A DNA stretch of 64,000 bases from Pholiota molesta (GCA_014925825.1 JACGCK010000094.1:1-64000), one strand, 5' to 3'. Positions 10,690 through 24,099 are shown, counted from the stretch's first letter. Notes: a model not told the origin generated them from the letters alone. Program-made: numbers and translations.

Positions 10690-13140
10690 TAGTTATTTTG
10701 TCGCAGAGGCACAATCGCTCGTTATCGTTCTCATCTCCCATGGCGAATGCGCGGGCAAAACCGACGTAATGCACATATCGCTACCCCGCGTTCACAAGTT
10801 CCTTGCTCCGGCTAGTTCCGTCCCGTCCTCTCGTCCCTCTCCGTCCACTCCACCATCTCCGCTTTCCGTCCTCGTACCGCCGCCAGATCGATCGCCCGAG
10901 ATCTTGAGTTGGCCCTCTACGACGCGACGCCATATGATCACGCATTCTTACCAACACTGCAACCACGACGGCTGCGGGCGACGTCCTCCGCGCGACACCA
11001 GCACAAGCGCATCGACGGGTGACCCTACTGTGCAACCCACGAGCTCGCAAACTCACCCACATGCTCGGAACAGCGCCAACATCCACCTTCCGCTCACCTC
11101 TGCACACCCGCCGAGGCAAACACGGCTCCAACGCGTCCGCGGTGCTGTTCACAGATAGCATAATTGGGCAGCAGACGGTCATGTACGTCTGCGCTGTACG
11201 ATGCGCGCCGGACACTCCCCCACCTCTCTGCACAGCAACACCCACCCTCTGCGCTCAACTCCATCGCCCAGCGACGCAAACACGACATACGCCTGGGCAG
11301 CACACATCCCGCCGACGCGAGGACGAACACCATCCTGACCCATACATCGTGCCTCCGGTACCGCGAGCACATCGGAAGCCATCACAGGACGACGTCAGTT
11401 CGGCATCAAGTCCCACTTCATCGGTCCTTGCTAAACGCACCAGCAGCACCTCCAGCGGAACGGGGTGGGCCAGCGAACGCGAGTACGATCTCGGAGCCCA
11501 CATGACGAGCATCAGACTTCGGACAGCACGCATAGACTGAGAGCAAGGGAGGGTGGTTCAAGGGCATCACGGCGTGCAAGAGTCACGCAGCACAGACAGC
11601 GCGCAGCGCCCAAGTGTGTGGATTCCATCTCCTCTCAGCGTCGCGCTCACAGCAGTGAGTTAGCCAACACGGCGGCGCCGCGACGACACCGCTACCACAG
11701 AGAACGCCCACGGCGATGCGCATTCCGGTGCGTAGTCAGCAATGAAACGACGGCGGTTACTTAACGCTCTACTTACCAGCAGCACCTCCAGCGCGGCGTG
11801 CAAAGACCACGGCGACGAACGGAGCACGCGAACAGGCTATCTGGACGACATCGACGCGCATCGGGCGAGCGTCGGCCTTCAGATCGTACGGATCGTGGTC
11901 CATGGGCACCACAGGGCGCAGGAGCCACGCAGCACGGACAGCCTGCGTCCCTCTCCTGCATGCACACAGAAGCAAACCGGCGGCGCAGCGACGACACTGC
12001 TGCAACGAGAACGGCAAGGGCAATATACGAGCAGAGTCAGCGATGGGCAGCCGCCCAGGTGCGGAACGAGGACGAGGACGGAGATCTGCGCGAGCGCAGC
12101 GCAGGCGAGGAAGCAGTAAGTGCAGCGTCGATGTGCAGCATGCAGATGAGTGTGCGGAGGGCCTGCGGCGCCTCGTCCTGGGCCGCGAACGACGACGCGA
12201 ATGGCTCGGTAGCAAGGAGGCGCACACGGCCCATCCGTTCCACGCACCAACGCGGACGACGACGACGACAGCGAGCGACATGACCAGCCCACGGCGCCGA
12301 TGGAATGGATGCGAGGACGGCGTGCGTGCGTGCTGCCCCGGGATATGGGTGAGCACAGAACGATCGTTGCCTTGACCTACCCTGCGTGTGTTCTCCAGCA
12401 TCGAAGTGCGTTGATCCAGAAGCGCAATGGCACGGCGCCGGCGTATCGCACATAGTCGGCGACGACGAAAGGGCTTTTGGGCGGTATGAGCGGCGGTCAG
12501 CAATAGCACGGCTGCAGTGACCAGCAGCGACATACTGACTACGCGTTCTAGATGATTGTCGACGCTCGAAGGGCTATCTGCGGAGGGAGGGTGGTGCGTA
12601 TTCACTACTGGAGATACACGCTCACCGTATCTCATAGACGCCTGGTGTCCAATGCAATCCACAACTTGTACGCGGCATGGAATGCGGCGGCTACGAACGG
12701 CTGGGTGCTACGCGTTAGTGATCGAGTTTCTCACTCAAGACTGGCACAGCTCACTTGTAGGACAGGTGGACTACACCGTCGTCGACGAGTGGACGTGCGG
12801 GCGGGTTCGAGAGGCGGGCAATGCTGCCCAGATTAGCAGAAGCGCCGAACTCGGCGAGATAGTGTGAGAAGAGAGAGGACCAGGAGAGGAGAGCAGAGCA
12901 GAGGAGAGCGGGATGAGGGAATGAGAAGGAAAATCCGTAGCCTTATATACAGCTCTGGTAGATGTGTACGTACTTGGAATGAAATGGTGGTTTCGGGAAT
13001 ACCTCGTCCAGGGTCCGCGTACGCTAAGCGAGTCGCGATCCGTGTCTCCTCCTCCGTTTTCTCGTCCGCATCCGTTCCTCATGCTTGCCTGTGTCTTGTA
13101 GATGAATACTAGACCATACCAGTTATCAATAAGGCAATTC
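10690..13140 (+). other. GC-rich, intron-bearing candidate unit, array copy 2
   Basis: This corresponds to 2200-4660 with the same candidate introns; for example the equivalents of GTGAGCAC...TTCTCCAG and GTGCGTAT...TCTCATAG lie at about 12350-12400 and 12595-12639. Compared with unit 1 it has an added GGGATATG before one donor and several short exon indels. No protein family is recognisable. Confidence 0.35.
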
Positions 13141-13567
13141 ATAGCCAATTTTTATTATGACTAGAAGCGAGCTATTTGTTGTGTTTTATTCGTTATTGAG
13201 CATAAAGAGTTCATGTTTCTACATTTTCAAAATTGCGAACCTCGTCCGCGCAGCGGTCCAGTACCATCACTGCCCACACACCCAGCAATCCCTGAGCCGA
13301 TAGGCCATACTCCTATGTCGTAAAACTAAAGGAAAACGGCACTAGATTGCTTCTTCCATGCATTGCGCCGAACCTAAGCATTCAGAAATACATCTTCTTG
13401 CAGGCGGAAAGTTGAAGCGCGCAATCTTCGCTGGCAACGCAGCCGAGCGGACCCTTGATGGCACTAATAACGGCGATTTACGCCGTTTTTTTCAGGTCCC
13501 CGTGCGATGCGCAATGGCCTAGAAACGCGAAACGGGGTGGGAGGAGAGGGTCATGCTCGGTACGGAT

Positions 13568-13575
13568 ATCCTTGG
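13568..13575. repeat. Left target-site duplication (ATCCTTGG) of the 1.2 kb hAT-like element
   Basis: ATCCTTGG occurs on both sides of the insert (13568-13575 and 14805-14812) and once at the empty site in units 1, 3 and 4. An 8-bp duplication is the hAT signature. Confidence 0.93.
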
Positions 13576-14804
13576 TAGTGATGCGCAGGCTCGGGCTTGG
13601 AAGCCCAAAGCCCCGGGTACCGGGCCCGCTCAGGCCGGGCCAAGCCGGGCCTGTGACACGGCTTGAGGCGGCCTAGGGCCTGGCTCGAAATATTTGAAAG
13701 CCCGAGCCCGCGGCCCAGGCCCCGGCTTTTGATACTTCAGTCGGAGCTTTAACTCTGCCTGCGGGTGAGTTCCGTCACTCGTTTCTGACCACCAACGACA
13801 ATGGACGACGTCGTCCGCGCGTGCACCACGTCGCCCCCACTGTCCGCCACGTCGTGCCGTGACGACGCCCACCACGCCGCCCGCCATGTCGCCCACGCCG
13901 CCCGCCACGTCGCCCACGCCGCCCGCCACGTCGACCCCACCGCCCGCCATGTCGTGCTGCGACGACGCCCGTGGCCCGCCACGTCACCCCCAACCACCAC
14001 CAACGGCAATGGATGTCGTCCACGCATGCACCGTGTCGTCTCCACCGCCCGCCACATCGCGCTGCAATGACGCCCACCACGACACTGTGCTCGCTTACGC
14101 GCCATGACGATGGACGAAGTGGTGTAGGAATGGAAGGGGAGACCCGGGAGCGGGAGACCCACCAGGTACGCCCCCCTATGCCCTTCACCCTCGCTCGCCA
14201 CTGACCTCATCCCCTCCCCACAGCTTCCTTGCATGGCGGCGAGGAGCCGCAGCTACCGCCGCCCATTAGCCTCACGTTCGCGTGCCCTCGCCGCCGTTGC
14301 GCAGCTGGTCCTTGCGCGCTGTCATGTCACAACGACGAGCCCATCCGCCGTGCACCGCCGCCGCTGTTGGATTCTGGCCCCCGCCGCGCAGCCGGTCCGT
14401 GCGCGCTCCAGCGGACAGCACAACGGCGAAGAGTAACAGCGCCACCGCGGTGCTGCGCGACGACGACGCCGGCAGACAGCACGACGATGGCGGTGCATCA
14501 AACTGCGCGCGCTGCTTCCACTGCTGGCGGATCCGCGAGCACTGTGGGTGCCTAGGACCCACCGTACCGTCTTCTCGCGCAAAGGGTACTGCACATATTG
14601 CAGTCTCTGCGGCGTGAAGACGTTTAGGTGGCATCCCTGGCAGGGTTCTAAAAAGAGGCTCAAAGCCCGGGCTCAGGCCCAAGCCAGGCCGGGCCAAGCC
14701 CTGTTGCAGGCTTTGGGCCTGGCCTGAGATTTAGGAAAGCCTGAGCCCTCTAAGCCGGGCCCAAGCCCGGGCTTTTCTGCAAAGCCCGAGCCTTCACAAC
14801 ACTA
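13576..14804. mobile_element. Non-autonomous hAT-like transposon, 1229 bp
   Basis: The ends are inverted repeats starting TAGTGATGCG on the left and, read inward from the right, TAGTGTTGTG; both continue AGGCTCGGGCTT, with 3 mismatches in 23 bp. Units 1, 3 and 4 preserve the uninterrupted target. Subterminal regions (13586-13740 and 14650-14795) are dense in GGGCTT and AAGCCC motifs, which may be transposase-binding repeats. The interior is GC-rich with a short tandem repeat of CGCCCGCCACGTCG type (13860-13935). It has one clear intron-like segment from GTACGCCC to CCCCACAG (14166-14222). It encodes no transposase; mobilisation in trans is inferred from the ends. Confidence 0.88.
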
Positions 14805-16756
14805 ATCCTTGGCTGCCCGCGTCTGGCCGCTCCAAATTTCTGGGGTCTAATAGAAGCTCATTGGGGCTATGTATTACCTTATTTTTGAGGCTTCCAATTG
14901 AATTTGCAGGAGAGCAGAAGCTCTAAGATTCGTTTGATTGAATCTTGATGACTCGCCGTCGTCGTGTACATCCCGCCGCATCGCGGTCGCTGCGCTAAAG
15001 AAAACATGCTAGTACTATATACATGTATGTAATAAACAACCCTGATATATAATCGATACATTTTCTGCGTTTCAAATCGCGAATTGGGACAGGAGGAGCG
15101 CGCTGTTACAAGAGTGATGAAGTTCCAAACGCTCGTCTCTATGTTCCACCAGAATTGAAACCGCGTTCTATTAGAGATCAGGTATAGCTAACCATGGCTG
15201 GCGGCCGCCTTTCTATGTGTAATACGAATGCGCACAATGTTGAGAGCATGTGTATTGCGGCACATTCAGCACCGGCGCCTAAAACGGTGGCAGTGACGGT
15301 ACGCACAGCGCTTAGCCTTGTTCGTTCGCAGTGACAAGCCACCAGCGGTGTCTTCGGTGATGCTTCTCTCCCTTCTCTTTACTTCAATTCATAAGGTAGA
15401 AAATAATTCGAAGTGACGGTTGAATTCTGATCAAACAAAAATGACAAGTTGGTATTGCAGATTTAGTAAACTCCTCGATTAACTTCTTAATTTTCAAAAG
15501 ATAAATCTATTACTACATCGCACTACCGTATATTCGATCTCTCAGAGCTCTCCAAAGCTTTTAATAACAGAGAAATAGCGGAAACACATGGAAAGTGCTA
15601 TCCTGTTATGTGGCACTGCACGAGCGCCTGTTACAATTGCAGACGTATGTAGATTATTCAGAACAGTTGAATATGCAGTATTTTAAATTCCTAATGATGT
15701 CATGTTGAGCCGCTCGCAACGCTTCAACCTCGCACGTACACTCAATATTTAATGCCTGTGTAATCGCCATATCTTATATCTTGAACCCGAGATTCACGGA
15801 AATATTTAATTTGTTTTATTCAGCAATCCCGTATGTAGGTTAAACTTTGATGACATTGCCGCTCGCAATGCTTCCGCATTGCCCAAAATTACGTTGTGGT
15901 TTGCCGTACATAACCTAAAATTTGACGAGATTCCCGCTTGCAACGCTTCAAGCTTGCTCAAAATTACTGTGTGTATTGTAATGCTTCTTGGTTAATGTCA
16001 AAATTTCAGCCAGTGGGCGGCCATGCTCCGGAAAATATCTAATTGGTATATGTACAGAAGCAATATGTTGCCATGCAAATAGCGCCAGTGCGAGGCACTC
16101 GGTTTACTTGGATATTGCAATGCTTCTGATGACGTCAACGGAAAGAAGCGGTTTTTTGGGTTTGCTGCGGTGATTCGGGGATGGAGGTAATGATCATTCT
16201 GCTATGTCTGTGGCTTCTTGTTCATGATACCACACAGTTGTTAAAATTATTGACTTGATCGGAATTAGGGATACCTGCCTGTATTTGCATTTATTCTACA
16301 GGATGGAATTTAAGAAAAATTATAGAATAGCAGGGACCATGGTAGAAGAAAATGGGGAGTTGCACGGTTTCAAAGCTAGATTCAAATGGGAGAGTCGCCG
16401 AAAGAAGCTGTAGTTACGTTTATACTTAGTTCGGTGGAATTATGTCCCTGTAAGTAAAGAGTTGCTGTTCTCGGAGATAACTAATATGGCGAGTAGTGAT
16501 TTTGCAGGGGTCGGGTAGCATTAGTTTGGGTCAAGTTTGGGTCTAGGAATGGTCAATAGTAATGCCTGTGGATTTGCCGTGCATTCCAAAAATTAGTGAT
16601 CGGAGAAATGGTGATGGAGACGTGGAAGAGCTGGTCTGGCTTGGCATTCTGGAAGTATAAAGACTGGAGGCGTTTGGAAGGAATCTGCACTATTCTAACC
16701 CGTCGTAATGCCATTCCCATAGCCCATTCCCATAGCCCATTCCCTACCTCGATGGT

Positions 16757-16764
16757 GGCGATAT
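16757..16764. repeat. Left target-site duplication (GGCGATAT) of the 5.7 kb hAT element
   Basis: GGCGATAT is at 16757-16764 and again at 22452-22459, and occurs once in the empty site of unit 1 (near 7088). The flanking repeat sequence resumes exactly after the right copy. Confidence 0.95.
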
Positions 16765-16999
16765 TAGACTGTCCAAGGTCCGGGCCGGGCCAGGGCCGGG
16801 GTGTTTTTGCTGGCCCTGGCCCTGGCCCCTGAGGGCCGGGTCAGCTTAGATTTGGCCCTGGCCCTGGCCCCCATTGGCCCCGGGCCAGGAGGGTCGGGCC
16901 AGGGCCAGGCCGGGCCGACCCCGGGTCGGGCGCCAAAATTTTTCGCATTTTTGTGTTTTTTCAAAGAGCAAATTGTTCATAAAGTAAGTCAAAGAAATT

Positions 17000-19900
17000 C
17001 TAATCCCTATCATCATCCTCAAAAGTAAAATCACCCACAAACTTCCTGATAGCCTCCAAATCTGCATCCAACCTTCCATCATTATATGCCGCTCGGATCT
17101 TTTGAAGACTACCAAATTTTACACCATCTATATGCCTGCGCCTTGGATCATCTGTCCTACCAGACAGAGAAAATGAACGTTCAGCAATACATGATGTACC
17201 TGGAATAGCCAAGTAGTCACGGGCCATTGAACGTAAAACAGGATATTCCATTGCTTGATGCTAAAGAAACTAAATTAGAATAGATAATTGAATCAAGCAG
17301 ATTGAATAACTTACACCCCACCATGCAATTGGGTTTGGACAAAAAGAACGTGGAAGAGCTTTGGTTTCAAACCAGCGATTAAGCTCTGCAAAGGGATCTT
17401 CGGAATCATCAGTTTCCTCTATTAGTCTTCCTTTACCCTTATTTTTCTTGATTAGGCGATCCATCCAGGCATCTGTAGCAGATACTATGGATGATTAGAA
17501 TTATTGAAAAATAGAAACCAAAAATAAAACACACCTTGAGGAGTACTACGCCCGGTATTAGTGGCTGAAGACTGAGACACCATATGAGAAGCATGGTTCT
17601 TATTTTTGTAGCGTAAGAACTAGAACACATACACCATAAATATTAATCGAAAATGTTGCAAGATATAGTAGACTTACAATTTCCCGCATCTTTTCCATTC
17701 CCTTTTCAATATATTCTTCTTCCCATGCGACGTTCAAGTAATCAAGTTTCCGAGTAGGATCCAAGACTACACAGAAAGAGTTAATGAATCACAAGTAATG
17801 GTCAATCAACTACACACCATGTGAAATAAAGTACGCAGATGTATCATCTGCCTTCTTATAATACTTTTCCAAGCACGCAATACCTGCACGTAAAGCGTTA
17901 TGAACAGGAGCATACTCCTCGTCCTCAAGGAGATCCTCCCAGTCCGAAAGCAGAAGCTCCAGAAGAGGATAAACCTTAGAACAGGTTGGCGAATCCTCGA
18001 CTGAGAGTTCATTGTGTCGGTCAGCCACAAGCTATATATTTTTAAGCAAATTAATAATCTATGAAGTCATCAAAACTTACCTTCAAACAATGATGAACAA
18101 GTTTTACGAGTTTCCACTCCGGCGACGTTAGATGATAATTCCTCCACGATTTATTTTTTGTAAGCGCCGGTAAGTCTTCATTTGAATCCGCAGTAAGGCA
18201 AAAATAGTCGATAGCCTATAATGTAATGAGTAACAATCAATAAATATTCGAAAAGCGCACCTTTTGAATTGTCAACGTAGACCCGAAGCAATCACTCAGG
18301 CTACCCCAACGAGTTCGTACCCAAAGGCGAAGCAAAATCTCCTTTACTTGATGAAGAGTGCAGGCATGCTTAAGATAATCTCGCACACCTTCACTAGACA
18401 TCCGTACTTGGTTCACAAATGCGAGCAGCTTCCCAACAGCATCACCAGCATCAAAGTCGACGATGGTCGTCTGAAGCATGGCATCAACGTCATTGGATGA
18501 GGCCTCAATATCCACAGACATATCAATGTCGTCACCGTCATCATCATCATTACTACTCGAGCTGGCCTTCTTGGTGCGTGTTAGCGAAGGAATACCGAGG
18601 GCTTTGATGAAATGATATGCGGCACGGTGCATTGAATGATCGACACACCTATAAATCCAGTTAGCCAAGTGCATTTGTACCAAGAGTCAGACATACCGAA
18701 TGCGAATATCTTTTGGATCGAGCTCTTCACCAGTTGGGTCCAGTTCGTCAGCGACGTAGCGTACAGCAACATCATTTGAGCTGACAGCATCACCAATCAG
18801 CCATCCAAGCTAGAAAAATTATAATTTGAGGTTATTGAATGATATACAACTTATTAGAGCGTAATACATACCTTGGCATCCACCCCATACTTTCGTAACG
18901 TTGACACTAAGTCCTTTCCAATCATCTCACCAGTATGACGCCCGATCGGTGAATTAAACTCGATCAGCATGTTTTTGAGTGTCCAAAGAGTGTCGTCAAA
19001 CGGCGGTGAATGAATATAAGAAATGCTGACAGACGTATACGGCCGTCGATTTTTGGTGGTCCAACCATCCCACACGACGCTGATTTTCGAAGGTATCTCC
19101 TATGTTAAACTTTAGTTCCTACGCAGATAGACTCATATACTTAGCGACGTACCTTGATCAACCTACAGGTTAGTTGATCAACTGCGATGAGTTTCTTGTT
19201 CACGGAATCGGCTAATGAACTCTTCTTTGGAATGTCGTTGTCCGTGAGCTTAGGGTTGAGGTATAAGATAAAGCGGCGGAGTGCTCGTCGCTCGCAAAAT
19301 CGGAAAGGCTATGAAATTATTAGTAAGGCGCACTGAAATGAAACGATAAACCACTCACAAGATCGCACGTAGCAATGATCGCAAGGAGGTGTTCCTGTAT
19401 TCCCTGCTTTGTAACTGCCATGGGCTTGACAACCTTGACCGCAAAATCATTGAGCGACTGCTGGGTAAGCGCCGGTGCACTAGTTCATCGAAAAGATCAG
19501 TACATCAGTTCAAGCACATAAAGCTCAAAAACATACCCATTAGGTGTATCATGGGTTCCGGGAGCCTTCCATCCTACAGGGAATATCCATCCAGCCGGTG
19601 GTTTGGGCTCGACACCGTTCTTTTGACAGATTTTATAATATTCGTCGAGGTGATTTCTAGTTAACCTAATATCAATAACTTCAATGATGTTGAACATCCA
19701 AGACGTACCGAAAAAGATGCCGCCGCCTTGAGGTAACATTTCCAGTTAGCCACGATCCGCCTTTCATTTTTTTGTCGATTTCACTGGAAAGATAAGAAAT
19801 ATGTTAAGATCGCAAAGAGTGGTACGACAGGAAGTGATACATACAGACAGAATTTACAATATGTGCCCTTGATGTCGCAATTTTTCTCTTTAGAGAATCG

Positions 19901-20710
19901 TGTACCGTCCTTTAAACAGAGGCGAAGGTCTTTCGTGGCAGCATCCTTCTCTGGACGTTGCTGAGGATGATGGGAGAAAGAAGGAGGTTATCGAGTGTGT
20001 GAGAATTCAAGTTGAAGAAGTACGTACAACCACAGCGTGGGATTCATCCACTGCTTCTTCCTCCCCACCATTTGGCGCTGATGTTTTAGATTTCTGCCCA
20101 CATTTGCTCAGATTAGTCAAGATCACCAAAGGCTTAGGTACAGACCTTTGCCTTGCGGCCGATCTCCTCATCTTCATCGCTCGATTCCATGATCCTGGAC
20201 TGGCTGCGCGTCGACGAAAGCTGATGGAAAGCAATCAGCAAAGATCAAGTAGAGGTAAGTTTACACACCTTCCTCTTTGCCGGAATAAATTCTTCATCGT
20301 CTGATTTTTCATCTAACAGTGATATTGGCTCAGATGGAGGGAGATCGGTTGGCTGACTCGAAGGCGAGTGAACCCAGGCAATCTCGCTCGCGTCTTTGAG
20401 TGTGCCGTCTGGGTTGCATGCTTCTCCAACAGGCATGTTGGAATCCCAGAGCGCCTCGACGTCCGCGTTCTCTTCGAACTCTGACGGGCTAGGTTTCTTA
20501 TTACCAGAGCTCGAAGATTCGATTTCTAACGACCGGTAAGCCATTTATAATTTTATGCAATGCGTAGTACTTACCATGTTGTCTTTGCTTATGTTCTTCT
20601 GACAGTGTGACGGGGTAATCGAGCCCTTGAACGCGTTTAGAGCGCTGGTGACGGCGAGAGCCCTCGACGATCAGGCTGGGATCAGGCCGATCGTGCTCTT
20701 TGCGCGACAT
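17000..20710 (-). CDS. hAT transposase (BED finger, RNase H-like core, C-terminal dimerisation domain), multi-exon
   Basis: This enzyme would cut and paste the surrounding element. The start is the ATG at 20710 (MSRKEHDRPDPSLIVEGSRR); an acidic, Ser-rich N-terminus follows. A BED-type zinc finger lies at about 19900-19690, with CKFC before an SRRRHLF-x-HLDEYYKIC region. The first catalytic Asp sits in VVWDGWTTKNRR (about 19080-19040). The GWLIGDAVSSND block lies near 18800, the CVDHSMHRAAYHFI motif near 18640 and RWGSLSDC near 18290. The C-terminal hAT dimerisation domain, YPVLRSMARDYLAIPGTSCI then AERSFSLSGR, is at 17248-17130, and the stop is at 17000. Exons are separated by AT-rich GT-AG introns of about 50-70 nt. 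I saw no stop inside the conserved blocks, so it may be functional; exact exon edges are unverified. Confidence 0.85.
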
Positions 20711-20759
20711 TGGACTTGAATAAGTGCGGCAGGTAAGTGCGCAAAATCGACGGCGGGCT

Positions 20760-22240
20760 TATCTGATCGCCATCAGTTGCGTGATGGCCGACGCGCGATG
20801 TGCGGCGTGACATGCATCTTGTCTATCAACCACCATGACCATGCCGCCGGACAGCAACCACGAGGCCCGCAGCGAAGGATGGCCGCGATAGACAAGCGCG
20901 ACGATGACTGGGGGTCTGTAGAGGCCCCCTTGGTACGTTCTATTGCACCCTGTCGACCTCGCCGCGCTAACAAACCCTCGCGCCTTTGCCAGCACGACGA
21001 AGCCGACCAACCGAAGTGCAAGCACGACAGAAATCGACGACGACCGACCGACGGTGGCCGCATGGACGACGAGCAGCGGGTGAGGAACGAATGGCGGCGG
21101 CGGACGACGACCGATCGATGGCGAGGAACGAATGGCGGCGCCGGACGATGACGGATCGATGGCGGTCGACCCATGGACGACGAGCAGCGGGCGAGGAACG
21201 AATGGCGGCGGCAGACGATGACCGATTGATGGCAGCCGACCGACGGCGGGCGCGTGGACGACGAGCGGCTGGCGAGGAACGCCTGTGGACAACGGCGGAT
21301 GCCAGTGGAGCACGAACAATGGTCGAAAAGGCCGGTGAGCGAAGAACGGCGGGTGCGCGAGCACGTCCGACGAGGGGGGTAAACCAGCGATGAGGAGACA
21401 GGTGGGGGCCGTATAGGCCCTCGGTACGTTCTAATTCCTTATCCCAACGCGTATGCTAACGTTGCCCGCTCCAGGAGCCCATCTCGACGAGGCATCGCCT
21501 CGATTCACCGCCGCCTCTCAGCATCGACGAGGACGGCAGCTCGGCTGCCCGTGTGCGCGCTGGACCCGCCGTCACCAAGTTTCACACCCGGAACTGGCTG
21601 GCGGGGGGCGCAGGTTTGTAGCCACGAGGACGAACGGGTGTGCTGCTGGCCTTATACCCCCACTCCGACACTCGACCCCACGGGAATCTCAGTGGGCGGT
21701 GTATGCGCTGCAGCTCCTCCTGGGACGCCTCTCTGCGGACTTGGCCAACGACGGCACGACGCCAGGTAAGCCCCGTGCCCACCTCCCTCTCCTCTTGGCC
21801 TAACCGCCCTCCCATTTTACCCACTCACAGCTTCGCCGGCGCGGCCGTTCGGCAGCCATGCCCCCACCATGTCCCAGCGCCTGACAAGAGCAACGGTGCA
21901 CGCCGGCGTGCAGCTGGCTTGACCACGAACGCCACGATCGCGAGCACAACGGCGAACGGAGCGCCGACAAACGCGACCGCCAACACGAATGTGACGACGA
22001 GCTCGGCAGCAGGAAACGCGAACGCGGTAGCGGCGGAAACGAGCACGGCAAAAGCAATCAGAGCTCGTATGCAGTGGCGATCGCGGATACGGCACACTCG
22101 ACGCGGGGCGCGACCAGGAGCAGGACAACAGGATTATTATACATAGCATACATTGTACATCATATAGTTTAATATATACAAGTTTCACTATATTCAACAT
22201 GCCAACTCCGAAGTAACTAAGAACATTGAATGGTACTCTA
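20760..22240 (+). other. GC-rich minisatellite-bearing segment inside the hAT element
   Basis: No protein family is recognised. A tandem motif, GACGACGAGCAGCGGGYGAG then GAACGAATGGCGGCGG, recurs at 21066-21290. Plus-strand intron-like segments with clear branch points are present: GTACGTTCTATT...GCTAAC...CCAG (20934-20993), GTACGTTCTAAT...GCTAAC...CCAG (21424-21475) and GTAAGCCC...CTAAC...CACAG (21769-21830). Non-terminal position and opposite orientation to the transposase suggest captured cargo or a fused non-autonomous relative; this is inference. Confidence 0.4.
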
Positions 22241-24099
22241 ATGTTATGCATGAAGTTTTGAAGGGCTTGAGGAGGGCTGACCCCGGGCCGACCCCGGGTC
22301 GACCCCAAGGGCCGGGTCGGCCAAGCTCTGGCCCCGGCCCTCATAGGGGTCGGGCCAGCAGCAGATGTGGTGGCCCTGGCCTCTGGCCCTCCGGGGCCGG
22401 GTCAGGGCCGGCCCGGGCCAGCCGGGCCAGGCCCGGACCGCGGACAGTCTAGGCGATATGTCCTCATGATTGTGGATGTAAGTACTCTACTTCCTTTCTT
22501 GTAATTCAAGTAATGCGCACTGATTGAGATTGATTCTAGCATTGATCATCGTCCTCTAATTTAAGCGCCCATGTGCAGCGGAAGGATAGCTTTGGGCTCT
22601 CAAAGTCCAAATTTGATTTTTGGACGCCCCGCGGCAAGCACTGTTGTGCTTGGATTAGTGAGTCTATCTTGTTACTTCCCGCCACCTCACTTTGCTGACA
22701 TGACTGTCTCGTCATAGTAGACTTGTAGTAGACACTTGACGACACACTTTAAGGCTCAGATTCGATTTTTGGACGTCCCGCGGCAAGCCCTGTGATCATC
22801 TAGTGGTTAGTAGATTAGTCCCCTCTGCAACTTGCAATTGATATTCCCAGTTTCCGTGGCCATCGACGTTGACTTGCCGTTAATGACGAACATTAGATCT
22901 AGTCAGTCCGCAAGTCAAATTTGATTTTCCGAGTTCTCGTGGCCATCAATATTGCTGCTGCAACATTGAGATTATCATCGGCAACTGGGAATCTCAGATA
23001 TGGTATGTGATTCATTCCAGATGTATTATTGTGTCATTGCAGGACTACTAGTAATTGGGCAGCTGATATTCTACTTGGATTTTTGGTTTTCCCGCGAGCA
23101 ACGCCGCCTTGAAATTATCATCAACACCTGGGAATCTCAAATATGGTATGTGATTCATTCCAAATGCATTATGTCGTTGCAGGACTAATTGGGCAGCCGA
23201 GATTCTGTTTAGATTTTTGGATTTCCCGCAAGCAAGGCTATTTTATCTCAATGCAATTAGTTTTGCTCGTTTCTAATTTGATCTGAGGACTTTTGCTTAC
23301 CTTGTTATTATCAGGACACACCCTCGGATCCCGTGTGCTGCGTCATCGACACCCGGCAGACTCGATTTGCCCTTTTGCTGCTGTATCACCGACGCCATCG
23401 ATGCCATCGCTCCATCGACGCCGCCGGCGGACTCTGCAAGATCAGCTTTAGTAAGTGATTTATCCTTCATGCTAGAATATTGCAAAGTCATCTGATTTGA
23501 CCTTTTGCCTCGCAGATAGAAGATTTTGCGTGCAAGTCATGTTCGAGTCCGTGAGTAGTGCTATTGAAATTGTTGAAATGAGTCTAACGATATTGCGTGC
23601 ACAAGTTCTTTTTCGGACGACCACCGTGTATTGATTCAAGCTTGCATGCAAAGTAAGTATTCCACTAGTATTGAAATTGTCGAAAACAAGTCTAATAGGA
23701 TTTTCGAAGACATTTGTGCGACTCTCCATCGCGCAAAGGAGATTGTAAGGATTTATTGCAGACTACTAATTGGGGTTACAGAGTACGTAGGTAGATAGAT
23801 GCGGAGTGCGGATGGCTTGCCCTTCGGGGTGGGCTAACCTCTGCGCGCACGGTACCAGAACCCGACTGGACGCTGTGACCTAGGCTCATTTTCAAAATCT
23901 TACCTCCGTTTAGGCAATTTCTACACCAAAAATCACTGTTTTCACCCAGGATTCGTCCCCAAAATACCAACATTAGCAACCAAATACGATGCAAGACAAC
24001 TCACAAACATCCAGATCGCCGCCCTCGCCCAGCAGCTGCAGCTCCTGCGCCGCCAGGTACTCACTTACCAGCGTGCCCACGCCCACCTTCGCGAGCTTC

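Larger units (their letters stand above)
16765..22451. mobile_element. hAT-superfamily DNA transposon, autonomous-looking, 5687 bp
   Basis: Terminal inverted repeats of 22 bp begin TAGACTGTCC and continue GGTCCGGGCC, with 2 mismatches, immediately inside an 8-bp target duplication. Both ends carry 150-190 bp of GGGCCGGG/GGCCCTGG-rich subterminal repeats (16785-16930 and 22265-22445), as expected for transposase-binding sites. The left two thirds encodes a minus-strand, intron-containing transposase. The right third (20760-22240) is GC-rich sequence of unclear role. The empty site in unit 1 defines both edges to the base. Confidence 0.95.

Noticed and set aside
13630..14234. Gly/Val/Ala/Trp-repeat open frames in the small hAT-like element
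   Set aside because: They are translations of a short GC-rich tandem repeat (CGCCCGCCACGTCG type) and have no protein signature.
16769..16935. GGGCCGGG-rich blocks as CpG-type promoters
   Set aside because: They sit exactly within both ends of the hAT element and behave as subterminal repeats.
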